Shown: positions 10,593 to 19,339, counted from the stretch's first letter. The stretch is DNA of 64,000 nt from Cohnella thailandensis (GCF_014212135.1 NZ_JACJVQ010000017.1:62001-126000); one strand, 5' to 3'. Translations and numbers: made by a program. Notes: generated by a model from the sequence alone, not told the origin.

Positions 10593-10627
10593 AAACCTCC
10601 AAAACCCTTTTCAGGGCTTGGAGGTTT
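10593..10627 (-). terminator. Terminator of kapD
   Basis: A 10-bp stem (AAACCTCCAA and complement at 10618-10627), T-rich on the minus strand after the stem. The kapD stop codon (10611-10613) lies inside the loop. Confidence 0.75.
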
Positions 10628-11294
10628 GTTTGCCGTCGGGAAACAACTTCGCCAGGGCGGCGAAGGGCAGGTTCTCGTAATGCTCGGTCTTGTACACGAT
10701 CTCCGATTCCAGCTTAGACTCGTCCGACAGCTTGTTCCGGCGGAATTGCAGTTGATCGAACAGCTTCACGAGAATTTGGGCGGTGTTGACCGCATCGTCC
10801 ATCGCGCGATGATGGGAACCGACGAACGGAATCTCCAACAGCTCGAGCGCGTTTTTTAACCCCATCTGCTGATGCTTCTCCAGCTTAAACGTCTTGGACA
10901 GCATCTTCTGCAGGTTGTTGTGGTTGAGAATCCATGCCGTGGACACTTTCTGCTCGCGGCATTCCTGAACGAGCTGGCGGTGGTCGTCCGGTCCCCAGGC
11001 GCAGAGAAAATACTCCTCGGGGCCGATCCATTCCACGAAGCTGCGAATGGCGCCCTCCAGCGTGTTCGCTCCGGCGACGTCCTCTTGCCGAATCCCCGTG
11101 AAGGAGGTCGTGTCCTCGGTCAGGATCGGCACGACGACCGGCCTTACGAACGTCTGGAAAGTATCGACGATCGTCGGGGTCCCGTCCTTCGCTTGAACCT
11201 TGGCGGCCCCGATCTCTATGATTTCGGCTACTTGGCCTTTTTTGCGGCGTACGGTCATTTCCAGATCATAAACGATATAAGTCAAGATGGTCAC
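10611..11294 (-). CDS. kapD: 3'-5' exonuclease of the DEDDh family (KapD-like)
   Basis: Predicted 3'-5' exonuclease, 227 residues. The N-terminal DLEMT supplies the first two metal ligands (DxE), a central aspartate lies in CAWGPDD, and the C-terminal HHRAMDDAVNT carries the DEDDh His and Asp. In Bacillus subtilis the related KapD was described as an inhibitor of the KinA route into sporulation. That is suggestive here because a kinase of this sort occurs at 1759, but no direct link is visible. It is monocistronic, with its own terminator at its 3' end. Confidence 0.75.
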   Translation of the reverse strand: MTILTYIVYDLEMTVRRKKGQVAEIIEIGAAKVQAKDGTPTIVDTFQTFVRPVVVPILTEDTTSFTGIRQEDVAGANTLEGAIRSFVEWIGPEEYFLCAWGPDDHRQLVQECREQKVSTAWILNHNNLQKMLSKTFKLEKHQQMGLKNALELLEIPFVGSHHRAMDDAVNTAQILVKLFDQLQFRRNKLSDESKLESEIVYKTEHYENLPFAALAKLFPDGKQTSKP

Positions 11295-11394
11295 ACCTCA
11301 TCATAACCTAAAGCTCCAAAAACATGCTTTCGTTATTATAAGCTTCCGCCCGATTTTTGTCATGGTTATGCGATGGGAGAAACGAAAAAAAAGA

Positions 11395-11428
11395 AAGGCA
11401 GTCCGTCGCTAGGGACAGGCTGCCTTCC
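11395..11428 (-). terminator. Terminator of tyrS
   Basis: Stem GGCAG/CTGCC plus GTCC/GGAC with a small bulge. It is followed on the minus strand by a long T tract (eight A's on the plus strand at about 11385-11392). Confidence 0.75.
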
Positions 11429-11467
11429 GAATAGCTCCGAGCCCTATTAACCCGGGCGTTTCCAAGC

Positions 11468-12730
11468 TTAACCGAGCTTGACGAGGCTGTATTTCTTTTT
11501 GCCCTTGCGGATGATGATGAAGCGCCCGCCGATCGCGTGCTCCTCCGTCACCTCGAGCTCGAGGTCCGTCACGCGGTCGCCGTTCAGGTAGATCGCGCCG
11601 GCGGCCAGATCCTCGCGAGCCTGGCGTTTCGACGGCACGATGCCCACGTCGACGAGCCATTCCACGATATTCTTCGGCTCTCTGCCCGCGGTAAACGTCG
11701 GCATCTCCTTGAAGCCTTGCTCGATCTCGTCCGCCGTCAGGGAGCGGATGTCTCCGCTGAACAGCGCCGCCGTAATTCTCTTAGCCTGCTCCAATGCTTC
11801 CTCTCCATGGACGAAGCGGGTCATCTCTTCGGCCAGCGCCTTCTGGGCTTCGCGCTTATGCGGCTCCGTCTCGACCTTCCCGGCCAGCGCTTCGATCTCT
11901 TCCTTGCTCAGGAAGGTGAAGTACTTCAGGTATTTCACGACGTCGCGGTCGTCGGTGTTCGCCCAGAACTGGTAGAACTCGTAAGGGGTCGTCTTGTTCG
12001 GATCGAGCCAGACGGCGCCGCCGGCCGTCTTGCCGAACTTGGTGCCGTCCGCCTTCAGCATCAGCGGGATCGTCAGGGCGAAAGCTTCGGCTTCCGGACC
12101 TTCCTTCTTGCGGATCAGGTCGAGGCCGCTCGTGATGTTGCCCCATTGGTCGGAGCCGCCGATTTGCAGCTGAACGTCCTCGTTCCGGTACAGGTGCAGG
12201 AAGTCGAGCGATTGCAGGATCTGGTAGGAGAACTCCGTGAAGCTGATACCGCTCTCGAGACGGCTTGAGACGACGTCCTTCGCCAGCATCGTGTTGATGC
12301 TGAAGTTCTTGCCGTAATCGCGCAGGAAGTCGATGACGTTGATCTTATGCGTCCAATCGTAGTTGTTGACCATGCGCACTTGGCTCGCGTCGTTGTCGGT
12401 GACGAACAGCTTCTTCATCTGCGCGGTGAGCGCGTCCACGTTCGCTTGAACCTGCTCCATCGTCTGCAGCGTGCGCTCGGACGCGCGGCCGCTCGGATCG
12501 CCGATCGTTCCGGTCGCCCCGCCGATCAGGATGACCGGTCGATGGCCGGCCAATTGGAATCTCTTCAGCACGATGAACGGGATGAGGTGGCCGACGTGCA
12601 TGCTGTCGCCGGTCGGGTCTACGCCGCAGTATAGCGATACGGCTTTCTTGTTCGTCAGCTCGCGAAGCCCCTCCGCGTCCGATTGCTGGTTGATGGCGTC
12701 GCGCCACTCGAGTTCGTCGATAATGTTCAA
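11468..12730 (-). CDS. tyrS: Tyrosyl-tRNA synthetase
   Basis: Class I aminoacyl-tRNA synthetase charging tRNA-Tyr, 420 residues, normal length. The HIGH-like motif is HVGHL (near residue 42) and the KMSKS-like loop is KFGKT (near residue 231). The C-terminal 60-70 residues form an S4-like RNA-binding domain (VPSKRQAREDLAAGAIYLNG). It is expressed from a TTGACA/TATACT promoter through a T-box leader whose specifier reads a tyrosine codon, so it should be induced when uncharged tRNA-Tyr accumulates. Confidence 0.97.
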   Translation of the reverse strand: MNIIDELEWRDAINQQSDAEGLRELTNKKAVSLYCGVDPTGDSMHVGHLIPFIVLKRFQLAGHRPVILIGGATGTIGDPSGRASERTLQTMEQVQANVDALTAQMKKLFVTDNDASQVRMVNNYDWTHKINVIDFLRDYGKNFSINTMLAKDVVSSRLESGISFTEFSYQILQSLDFLHLYRNEDVQLQIGGSDQWGNITSGLDLIRKKEGPEAEAFALTIPLMLKADGTKFGKTAGGAVWLDPNKTTPYEFYQFWANTDDRDVVKYLKYFTFLSKEEIEALAGKVETEPHKREAQKALAEEMTRFVHGEEALEQAKRITAALFSGDIRSLTADEIEQGFKEMPTFTAGREPKNIVEWLVDVGIVPSKRQAREDLAAGAIYLNGDRVTDLELEVTEEHAIGGRFIIIRKGKKKYSLVKLG

Positions 12731-12757
12731 TGGATACAGCCCCTCTTCTTAGAAAAT

Positions 12758-13018
12758 AAAAAAACGCCCCTCGTCTAATCGTAGACGTAGGGACGATTGT
12801 TTAACCGCGGTACCACCCAGATTGCACCAACAGCTCATCGGAGCCGCTCGTGCCGCTTTAAGCGAGGTATCGTTCGCTTCTTCCGCTTGGGGTTACCCAA
12901 GCGCTCCGGAGGCGTATTTCGCAGCCGCTGTGTGTGTCAGGTCGCATCGACCCCTGACTTTCTGGAACAGGGACAACGCCGCTACTGGTCTCCATCATCG
13001 CCGTAATATGAAGAAATT
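12758..13018 (-). promoter_or_regulatory. T-box leader of tyrS (tyrosine specifier)
   Basis: The T-box core TGGGTGGTACCGCGG is present on the minus strand at 12805-12819. It can pair with the 5' side of the terminator that ends at about 12758 (stem built from CGTCCCTACGTCTA, with a T7 tail). In the Stem I specifier bulge the minus strand reads GAAATACGCC, giving the Tyr codon UAC (plus 12914-12916) followed by a purine. This matches the downstream gene. Confidence 0.92.
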
Positions 13019-13024
13019 ACAGCT

Positions 13025-13053
13025 AGTATAGCGATCGAGTTATTTCTTGTCAA
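13025..13053 (-). promoter_or_regulatory. Sigma-A promoter of the tyrS leader
   Basis: On the minus strand a perfect -35 TTGACA (13053-13048), a 17-bp spacer and -10 TATACT (13030-13025). Transcription would begin near 13018. Confidence 0.9.
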
Positions 13054-13094
13054 CCAGCTTGGGGGAAAAGGGTATGTTTCCGGGTTGCGTCAAA

Positions 13095-13365
13095 CAGTGT
13101 CTTATCCCTTCGGATCATGTTAACGGTTTCGGTTGCGTCAAACAGTGTCTTATCCCCTCGGATCATGTTACGGTTTGGGATCGCGGCAGACAGTGTCTTA
13201 TCCCCTCGGATCATGTTACGGTTTGGGATCGCGGCAGACAGTGCCTTATCCCCTCGGATCATGTTGCAGTTTGGGATCGCGGCAGACAGTGCCTTATCCC
13301 CTCGGATCATGTTACGGTTTCGGTTGAGCCAGACAGTGCCTTATCCCCCCGGATCATGTAACGGA
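13095..13365. repeat. 48-bp tandem repeat, six copies
   Basis: Six head-to-tail copies begin at CAGTG (13095, 13143, 13191, 13239, 13287, 13334). Spacing is exactly 48 bp for four intervals and 47 for the last. The core reads CAGTGYCTTATCCCCTCGG then ATCATGTTACGG; the inner copies are almost identical and the outer two are diverged. Because 48 is a multiple of three, frames stay open on both strands, but no ribosome-site or family match supports translation. It lies between the tyrS promoter and a small coiled-coil gene. There are no unique spacers, so it is not a CRISPR. Confidence 0.9.
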
Positions 13366-13460
13366 CGTTGCCGCTCCGAACGCTCGCGTTTCCTCGTCTT
13401 TTTGGTTTATTTTCGAGAGCTGCACATACACATGGAATACGAGGAGAGTGAGGCAGCGGC

Positions 13461-13808
13461 ATGGACAAGATCTTGAAGCGCTATTATCAGCTGAAGCAAA
13501 AAAGCAAGGAGATCGAGCAGGAGTTGGCGGAGCTGAGGACGTCTATCTTGACTTACTGCTCCGAACGGGAGCTGAGCGAGCTCGAGGCCGGAGGCTATCA
13601 GGCGAAGCTCGTCCAGCAGGAACGCAAGGAATTCGACGGCAACAAGCTGTACGAGGCGCTGCCGGATCCGCAGGTGTGGCGCTTGCTCTCGAAGCCGGAT
13701 CCATCGAAGATCGGAAGCTTGATCAAGCTGAACGTCATCTCGGAGGATTCGGTCAAGAACACGTTTACCGTCCAGAAGGTGACTCTGCTGCAGGTCGAGA
13801 AGAAGTAA
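13461..13808 (+). CDS. Small coiled-coil protein, function unknown
   Basis: A 115-residue soluble protein I do not recognise. Residues 1-45 are rich in K, E and L with heptad-like spacing (RYYQLKQKSKEIEQELAELR), predicting a coiled coil. The rest is a compact mixed region ending TVQKVTLLQVEKK. The ATG is preceded by a purine-rich GAGGAGAGTGAGG region at 13440-13452. A strong terminator follows, so it is a single-gene unit. It sits next to an RQC-like DNA-binding gene and sbcDC, but it is separated from them by the terminator and a new promoter box. Confidence 0.7.
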   Translation: MDKILKRYYQLKQKSKEIEQELAELRTSILTYCSERELSELEAGGYQAKLVQQERKEFDGNKLYEALPDPQVWRLLSKPDPSKIGSLIKLNVISEDSVKNTFTVQKVTLLQVEKK

Positions 13809-13820
13809 CGCGTTGCCGGT

Positions 13821-13870
13821 ATGGCTTCGCTCCGGCCCGGAAATCGGGCTTGGGGCGAAGCCATTTTTTT
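13821..13870 (+). terminator. Terminator of the 115-residue gene
   Basis: A long hairpin (ATGGCTTCGC with GCGAAGCCAT, plus an inner GCCCG/CGGGC stem) followed by seven T's. Confidence 0.9.
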
Positions 13871-13962
13871 GCACGAGGACGATTTAGACCCAACCTTGCT
13901 ATAATAGGGTCAGGATGCGATCGGTTGAAAGGAAATTCAATGGGTTGGGAGTCGATTTGGCG

Positions 13963-14724
13963 ATGAGCAAAAAAACTCGTGTCCCGCCAATGACGGAACG
14001 GGAGATCCGGGCCATTCTGAGGGCGGCGGACGACATTATAGCCGAAGGCGGCCGTACTCTATTATCCCGAATATTAAAAGGTTCCAAAGAGAAGAAGCTG
14101 TTGGAGCTGGGCTTGGATCGCAACCCGTCTTACGGCTTCTACAGCGATGTTTCCTTGGATGAGATTATGGAGAAAGTCGATCGAACGCTGCATTCCGGCT
14201 ACTTGGAGATCGAGATGAACGGCAAGCTTCCTACGATTGTTTTTACTCCGCTGGGATGGGTTATCGAGAGAGAACGGCGTGCCGAAGAGTTTCTGAGGGA
14301 GTGGGACCAATGGCTGGAGAACGGCGTCGTTCCGATGAGCATGGAATACCTCAAAGACAGAAACAGGGGAATGATCTTCCTGTTTCTATACAAAATCGTC
14401 TGCACGGGCGATCCCAAATATATTCCGTTTCTTAAGCAATGGGAGAGCGTCGATTACCGCAAGGTGCGAGAGGAGATTCGCCATACGATTAAATCCCTTA
14501 TGCTTCGAGACAGCTTAACCGACGAGGATTGGGACAAGCTGAAGCGCGAACGATTCGAAGCTTTGACGATCCGCTCGAAGAAGCCGGTTTTCCTCCATTG
14601 CAAAGGCTGCGACCGGTATTTCGTGCTGGACGAGCTGGATCCCGAGCTTTACGAAGGGGATGGCTTGAAGCTCCCCGAGGCGTGTTGCAACTGCGAAGAT
14701 AAAAAGAAAGATTCGAGATCATAG
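13963..14724 (+). CDS. RQC-type winged-helix DNA-binding protein with zinc ribbon
   Basis: About 253 residues. The N-terminal half looks like a RecQ C-terminal (RQC) winged helix without helicase domains: a helical start, then GYLEIEMNGK-LPTIVFTPLGW, which resembles the RQC beta wing. I recall a family of this kind named RQC-minor. The C terminus has Cys residues in HCKGCDRYF and CCNCEDKK, suggesting a zinc ribbon. A TATAAT box at 13900-13905 puts the transcript start near 13912, so the upstream in-frame ATG at 13915 would be leaderless. I prefer ATG 13963, with GGGAG at 13947-13951. It lies 16 nt upstream of sbcD and is probably co-transcribed with it, suggesting a role in DNA-end or fork processing (inference). 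Confidence 0.6.
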   Translation: MSKKTRVPPMTEREIRAILRAADDIIAEGGRTLLSRILKGSKEKKLLELGLDRNPSYGFYSDVSLDEIMEKVDRTLHSGYLEIEMNGKLPTIVFTPLGWVIERERRAEEFLREWDQWLENGVVPMSMEYLKDRNRGMIFLFLYKIVCTGDPKYIPFLKQWESVDYRKVREEIRHTIKSLMLRDSLTDEDWDKLKRERFEALTIRSKKPVFLHCKGCDRYFVLDELDPELYEGDGLKLPEACCNCEDKKKDSRS

Positions 14725-14740
14725 AGAAGAGGTGGATCGA

Positions 14741-15943
14741 TTGAAGCTGTTCCATACGGCCGATTGGCACTTGGGCAAGCTGGTGCAGAACGTCTACATG
14801 ACGGAGGATCAGGCGTACGTTCTCGAGCAGCTGCTGCGGGACATCGAGACGGAGAAGCCGGATGCGGTTATCATCGCCGGCGATCTGTACGACCGCGCCG
14901 TGCCTCCTACCGAGGCGGTCCAATTGCTGAATCGAATTCTGAAAACGGTCGTCGTCGATTTGCGAACGCCGGTGCTTGCCGTATCCGGCAACCACGACAG
15001 CCCGAGCCGGCTTAACTTCGGCAGCGACATCATGAAGTCGGCGGGCTTGCATATGTGCGGAGAGTTCGATTGCGCTTTCGAGCCGGTCGTGCTCCGCGAC
15101 GAGTTCGGCCCCGTTCATTTCTATCTGGTGCCGTTCGCCGATCCGGCGACAGTTCGCCACGCGCTCCAGCAGGAGGACATAAGCTCCTATGACGATGCGA
15201 TGCGCGCGGTCGTCGAGCGGATCAAGCCGCGGATGTCCCCTGGAGCGAGGAACGTGTTCATCGGACATGCCTTCGTGACGAAGGGCGGGGGAGCGGAGCC
15301 GAACACGAGCGATTCGGAGCGCCCGCTGGCGATCGGGGGAGCGGAGCACGTGAGCTCGGCGCACTTCGGCTGCTTCGACTACACGGCGCTGGGGCACCTG
15401 CATCAAGCGCATCACGTCGGAGTCGAGACGGTTCGATATTCGGGGTCGCCCCTCAAGTACTCGATCTCGGAAGAAAAGCACGACAAGGGGTACCTGATCG
15501 TGGAGCTGGACAAGGACGGCAAGGCAACGTTTACCAAAAAGCCGCTGGCGCCCCTGCGCGACATGCGGACGGTTGAAGGGTACATAGAGGAAATCGAACG
15601 GCAAGAACGCAGCGACGACTATATTTACGTCCGGCTTTTGGACGAGCTGCCCGTGCTTTCTCCGATGGAGCGCGTGAGAGCCGTTTATCCGAACGCGATG
15701 CACGTCGGGCAGAATTCGGTCCTGCAGCACTTAAGCGGCTCGGCGGAGCAGGCGGAGGGGGGCGGCAAGGCGGGCATGGACATGCTGTCGCTGTTTCGCT
15801 CGTTCTACAAAGACGCCAAAGGCGCGGACGTGTCCGAGGAGACGGAGCAGCTGTTCCTGCAGGTGCTGCGCGAGATCGATCGAGAGGAGGGGGAGCGTCA
15901 TGAAGCCCATCAAGCTGACGATGACGGCGTTCGGGCCGTATAA
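14741..15943 (+). CDS. sbcD: Exonuclease SbcCD, nuclease subunit SbcD
   Basis: Mre11-type metallophosphoesterase that, with SbcC, cuts hairpin and protein-blocked DNA ends. Motifs in order: DWHLGK, AGDLYDRAVPP, SGNHDSPSR, a His-containing IGHAF, and GHLHQAHHVG; all the expected metal ligands are present. The 400-residue length is normal. I chose TTG 14741 because AAGAGG (14727-14732) is 8 nt upstream; the alternative GTG 14732 overlaps that ribosome site. Its last 44 bp overlap the start of sbcC, implying translational coupling and a fixed subunit ratio. Confidence 0.94.
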   Translation: MKLFHTADWHLGKLVQNVYMTEDQAYVLEQLLRDIETEKPDAVIIAGDLYDRAVPPTEAVQLLNRILKTVVVDLRTPVLAVSGNHDSPSRLNFGSDIMKSAGLHMCGEFDCAFEPVVLRDEFGPVHFYLVPFADPATVRHALQQEDISSYDDAMRAVVERIKPRMSPGARNVFIGHAFVTKGGGAEPNTSDSERPLAIGGAEHVSSAHFGCFDYTALGHLHQAHHVGVETVRYSGSPLKYSISEEKHDKGYLIVELDKDGKATFTKKPLAPLRDMRTVEGYIEEIERQERSDDYIYVRLLDELPVLSPMERVRAVYPNAMHVGQNSVLQHLSGSAEQAEGGGKAGMDMLSLFRSFYKDAKGADVSEETEQLFLQVLREIDREEGERHEAHQADDDGVRAV

Positions 15944-18900
15944 AGACAAGGAGACGATCGATTTCTCCGAACTGAACGGACACCGCCTTTTCCTCGTATC
16001 CGGCAACACCGGCTCGGGCAAAACCTCGATTTTCGACGCGATCTGCTTCGCCCTGTACGGAGAAGCGAGCGGGGAGGACCGCAGCGATTCCCGGAATTTG
16101 CGCAGCCAGTTCGCGCCGGACGATACGCACACCTCGGTCGAGTTCGAATTCGAGCTGAAGAAGCGCACGTACCGGATTCTCCGGCAGCTGTCCCACGTGA
16201 AGCAGGGCAACAAGAACGCGACGGGGGAAAAGTACGAGTTCGTGGAGACGACCGGCGGCAAGGAAACGATGATGGTCGACCGGTACATGGTGCGACAGAT
16301 CAACGAACGGATGCAGAGCCTGATCGGGCTCACGAAGGACCAGTTCAGCCAGATCGTCATGCTTCCCCAGGGGGAGTTCCGCAAGCTGCTCACTTCGGAT
16401 ACGGAAAATAAAGAGGAGATCCTGCGGCGGATTTTCCGAACGCACCTCTTCAAGTACGTCGCCGAATATCTGAACGAGAAGCGCAGAGGGGTTCAAGCCG
16501 CCTGCGAGCTCGCCAAGCGCGACTTGGACATGCAGATAGTGAATCTGCGGCTCGCTCTCGCGGAGCGGGAAGGCTCCGAGCTTCGCCGGGTGCTGGACGA
16601 GGAGCATTACAACGCGTTCCAGGTGCTTGAGGCTCTCGACAGCGAGATTCGGTACTATGAGGAAGAGAAGCTCTCGCGCAAGGCCAAGCTGGAGGAAGAG
16701 ACGAAGCGCCAGAAGGAACGGGTGGAGAAGCTTCATCAGGCTGCGGCGCTGAATGCGCAATTCGACGAGCTGGACGCGAAGCGCAGCGGGCTCACGAGCT
16801 TGGAGGGGCAGGTTCCGGAGTTCGCGGGGCAACGGGAACGTCTGGCTCTGGCCGAGAAGACGCTGCCGCTCCAAGTTCAAGAGAAGCATGTCGCGGGCGC
16901 GCAGGCAGAGGTTATGGCGAAGGAACGGCAGCTTCGGGAGGCGAACGAAGCCCATAAGCGCGCGGAAGAAGATTACCGCCGAATGGAGGAGGCATACCGC
17001 CTCGAGGAGAGCAGGGGCGATCGCCGGGAGCAGCTCGTTCGGGAGCTGGAGCGGCTGAACCGGGATCTTCCCGTCGTGCGCGAGCTGGACGCGAAGCGCG
17101 CTCAAGCGGAGCGCTTGAACGCGACGGCCCAGCGCGCGCAAGAGGAGCTGAAGGCGATCGAGGCCAAGGCGGCCGCCCGGCAGGAGGAGAAGAAGGGACT
17201 GGCGGAGCGGATTCGCGCCTTGGAAGAACGCTTTCTTGCTCTTCCGGAGAAGGGCGAGAAGCTGGAGCAAATGCGCTCGGACGCGAAGGTGCTGCAAGAG
17301 AGCCTTCAGCTCTCGAAGGAGCTAGCTAAAGCAGGAACGGAAGAGCGTTCCCAGCAGGAGCTGTTCGACGCCGCGGCCCGGGAGTATTCCCGGCTCGAGG
17401 CGGCTTGGCTGGAGGGGCAGGCCGCCCGGCTGGCCGAGCATCTGCACGACGGGCAGCCATGCCCCGTCTGCGGCAGCGCCGAGCACCCCAGGAAGGCGCT
17501 CGCGGCCGAGGACGCGCCGACGCGCGAGACGCTGGAGGCGCAGCGAAGCCGCCGGGCGGAGCTGGAATCGGGTTATCTGGCGGCCAAGGCGAAGCGGGAG
17601 CATCTGGAGGCGCAGCTGCGCGCGAAGGAGCTGGAAGCCCGCTCGCTGGGTTACTCCGACATGGAGCGGGACTATGTTCAGCTGGTCGAAGCGGGCAAAA
17701 GCCTGAGCGCCGAAGTGACGCGAATGCGGGCGGACCAGACCGCGGCAGGGGAGCTTAAGCAGCAGCTTGAGAAGACGGAGCAGGCGCTGGAGGCCGAGCT
17801 TCGGGAGAGAGAGGTGAAAACGGAGGCCTATCAGAACGCCCGGACTTCCTCCGTCACGGAGAAGGCGCTTTATGAGCAGGCGTTAAGCAGCGTGCCGGAG
17901 GAGATTCGTTCCTTGGAGACGCTCGAGCGGAGGCTGACGGAGGCGACAGCCGAGAAAACGAGGCTGGATACGGCTTGGCGGGCGGCTCAAGAGCAGTTCC
18001 AGCAGGCGAGGGAGCGGCAGGCGGCCGCCGCGGCGAGCTTGACGGGCGCGGAGGCGCAGCTGGCCGAAGCGAGAGCTCGCTCGGAGCAATTAAGCGCCGA
18101 GTTCCGGTCCGAGCTGAGCGCGGCGGGCTTCGAGTCGGAGGAGGCTTACCGGCAGGCGAAGCTGTCGGATCCGGAGCGCGAGCGGATCAAGCGGGAGATC
18201 GAGCGGTTCGATGCCGAGCTGGCGACGGTTCGCAAGCAGGTGGAAGAGCTCGAAGCTCGGCTTCAGGATAAGGGGCGTGCCGACTTGGCCGCGCTAAGGG
18301 AAGAGAACGAGAAGCAGGAGCAGCAGCTGGAGCATACCCGCCAGTCGCTCGCGCAGGCTCAGGACGGCTACGACAAAGCGCTGGGCGGCAAGGAGAAAAT
18401 CATCCAGGCCGAGAGAGTCTACCGAAATGCCGAGAAGGAGTACCAGCTGGTAAAGGATCTTTACGACGTCGTTCGCGGAGAGAACAAATTCAAGATTTCT
18501 TTCGAGCGGTATTTGCTGGTCGAGTTCCTGGACCGCATTCTCCAAGCCGCGAACCTCCGGCTGCAGACGATCTCCGGCGGACAGTTCTACCTGGCGAGAA
18601 GCGACCGGCGCGAGAAACACGGCAAGCAGAGCGGACTCGGCCTCGACGTGTTCGACAACTACACGGGCCAATACCGAGACGTGAAGACGCTGTCGGGCGG
18701 CGAGAAGTTCAACGCCTCGCTCTGCCTCGCGCTCGGGATGGCGGACGTGATCCAGACTTACGAGGGCGGCATCTCGCTCGAGACGATGTTCATCGACGAA
18801 GGCTTCGGCTCGCTGGACGAGGACTCTCTGAACAAAGCGATCGACACGCTGATCGAGCTGCAGCAGACCGGCCGCCTCATCGGAATCATCTCGCACGTGC

Positions 18901-18986
18901 AGGAGCTGAAGCAGGCGATCCCGGCCGTGCTCGAGGTCAAGAAGTCCGCCGAGGGCTGCAGCCATACCCGGTTCCGGGTGAGTTGA
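15900..18986 (+). CDS. sbcC: Exonuclease SbcCD, ATPase subunit SbcC
   Basis: Rad50/SMC-like ATPase of 1028 residues. Walker A is GNTGSGKTS near residue 38. A first coiled-coil arm runs to the zinc hook C521-P-V-C524, a second arm follows (rich in Glu, Ala, Arg), then the signature motif LSGGEKF and Walker B FIDEGFG. Length and layout are normal. The ATG lies inside the sbcD end and has a strong GAGGAGGGGGAG just upstream. Both proteins act together in double-strand break and palindrome processing. No terminator hairpin with a T tract directly follows; instead the 52-bp hairpin repeats begin within about 20 bp. Confidence 0.95.
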   Translation: MKPIKLTMTAFGPYKDKETIDFSELNGHRLFLVSGNTGSGKTSIFDAICFALYGEASGEDRSDSRNLRSQFAPDDTHTSVEFEFELKKRTYRILRQLSHVKQGNKNATGEKYEFVETTGGKETMMVDRYMVRQINERMQSLIGLTKDQFSQIVMLPQGEFRKLLTSDTENKEEILRRIFRTHLFKYVAEYLNEKRRGVQAACELAKRDLDMQIVNLRLALAEREGSELRRVLDEEHYNAFQVLEALDSEIRYYEEEKLSRKAKLEEETKRQKERVEKLHQAAALNAQFDELDAKRSGLTSLEGQVPEFAGQRERLALAEKTLPLQVQEKHVAGAQAEVMAKERQLREANEAHKRAEEDYRRMEEAYRLEESRGDRREQLVRELERLNRDLPVVRELDAKRAQAERLNATAQRAQEELKAIEAKAAARQEEKKGLAERIRALEERFLALPEKGEKLEQMRSDAKVLQESLQLSKELAKAGTEERSQQELFDAAAREYSRLEAAWLEGQAARLAEHLHDGQPCPVCGSAEHPRKALAAEDAPTRETLEAQRSRRAELESGYLAAKAKREHLEAQLRAKELEARSLGYSDMERDYVQLVEAGKSLSAEVTRMRADQTAAGELKQQLEKTEQALEAELREREVKTEAYQNARTSSVTEKALYEQALSSVPEEIRSLETLERRLTEATAEKTRLDTAWRAAQEQFQQARERQAAAAASLTGAEAQLAEARARSEQLSAEFRSELSAAGFESEEAYRQAKLSDPERERIKREIERFDAELATVRKQVEELEARLQDKGRADLAALREENEKQEQQLEHTRQSLAQAQDGYDKALGGKEKIIQAERVYRNAEKEYQLVKDLYDVVRGENKFKISFERYLLVEFLDRILQAANLRLQTISGGQFYLARSDRREKHGKQSGLGLDVFDNYTGQYRDVKTLSGGEKFNASLCLALGMADVIQTYEGGISLETMFIDEGFGSLDEDSLNKAIDTLIELQQTGRLIGIISHVQELKQAIPAVLEVKKSAEGCSHTRFRVS

Positions 18987-19004
18987 GCGTACAAGCCTGT
19001 AAAG

Positions 19005-19299
19005 CCTCGGAACGGGGGAGATGTGCGGAAACCCGCACAACGGAGCCCGCGAAGGTCTTGGGGCGGGGGAGATGTGCGGAAAACCCGCACAACGGAGCCC
19101 GCGAATGTCTTGGGGCGGGGGAGATGTCCGGAAAACCCGCACAACGGAGCCCGCGAAGGCTTCGGGACGAGGGAGATGTGCGGAAAAACCGCACAACGGA
19201 GCCCACGAAGGCCTCGGGACGAGGGAGATGTGCGGAAAACCCGCACAAGGGAGCACGCGAAGGCCCCGGAACGTGTTAGAAGCACGGGAAAACCGTGCA
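19005..19299. repeat. 52-bp hairpin-containing tandem repeat, five to six copies
   Basis: Copies are anchored at GAGATGTGCGG (19018, 19069, 19121, 19173, 19225), period 51-52 bp. A sixth, diverged copy lies near 19279-19298. Each has the dyad TGTGCGG-AAAAC-CCGCACA followed by ACGGAGCCCGCGAAGG. In the sixth copy both arms have changed together (GCACGG-GAAAA-CCGTGC), keeping the stem. It lies between convergent sbcC and the regulator gene. It probably forms a row of stem-loops in DNA or RNA and may help end sbcC transcription. Confidence 0.88.
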
Positions 19300-19307
19300 A
19301 CGCAACA

Positions 19308-19339
19308 AGGCGGCGAAGGGATTTCTCCTTTCGCCGCCT
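19308..19339. terminator. Terminator between sbcC and the regulator gene
   Basis: A 10-bp stem AGGCGGCGAA/TTCGCCGCCT with a 12-nt loop. The flanks are T-containing on both sides, so it may act in both directions. The regulator gene ends at 19357. Confidence 0.65.

Noticed and set aside
13047..13361. Repeat-encoded peptide frames in the 48-bp array (both strands)
   Set aside because: The frames stay open only because the period is a multiple of three; no start context or known repeat protein.
13095..13365. 48-bp array as a CRISPR
   Set aside because: The whole 48-bp unit repeats without unique spacers, and no cas gene is in the window.
15531..17297. Long minus-strand frame across sbcDC
   Set aside because: Shadow of coiled-coil coding sequence (Leu/Arg-rich); the plus-strand SbcC is supported by Walker motifs and the zinc hook.
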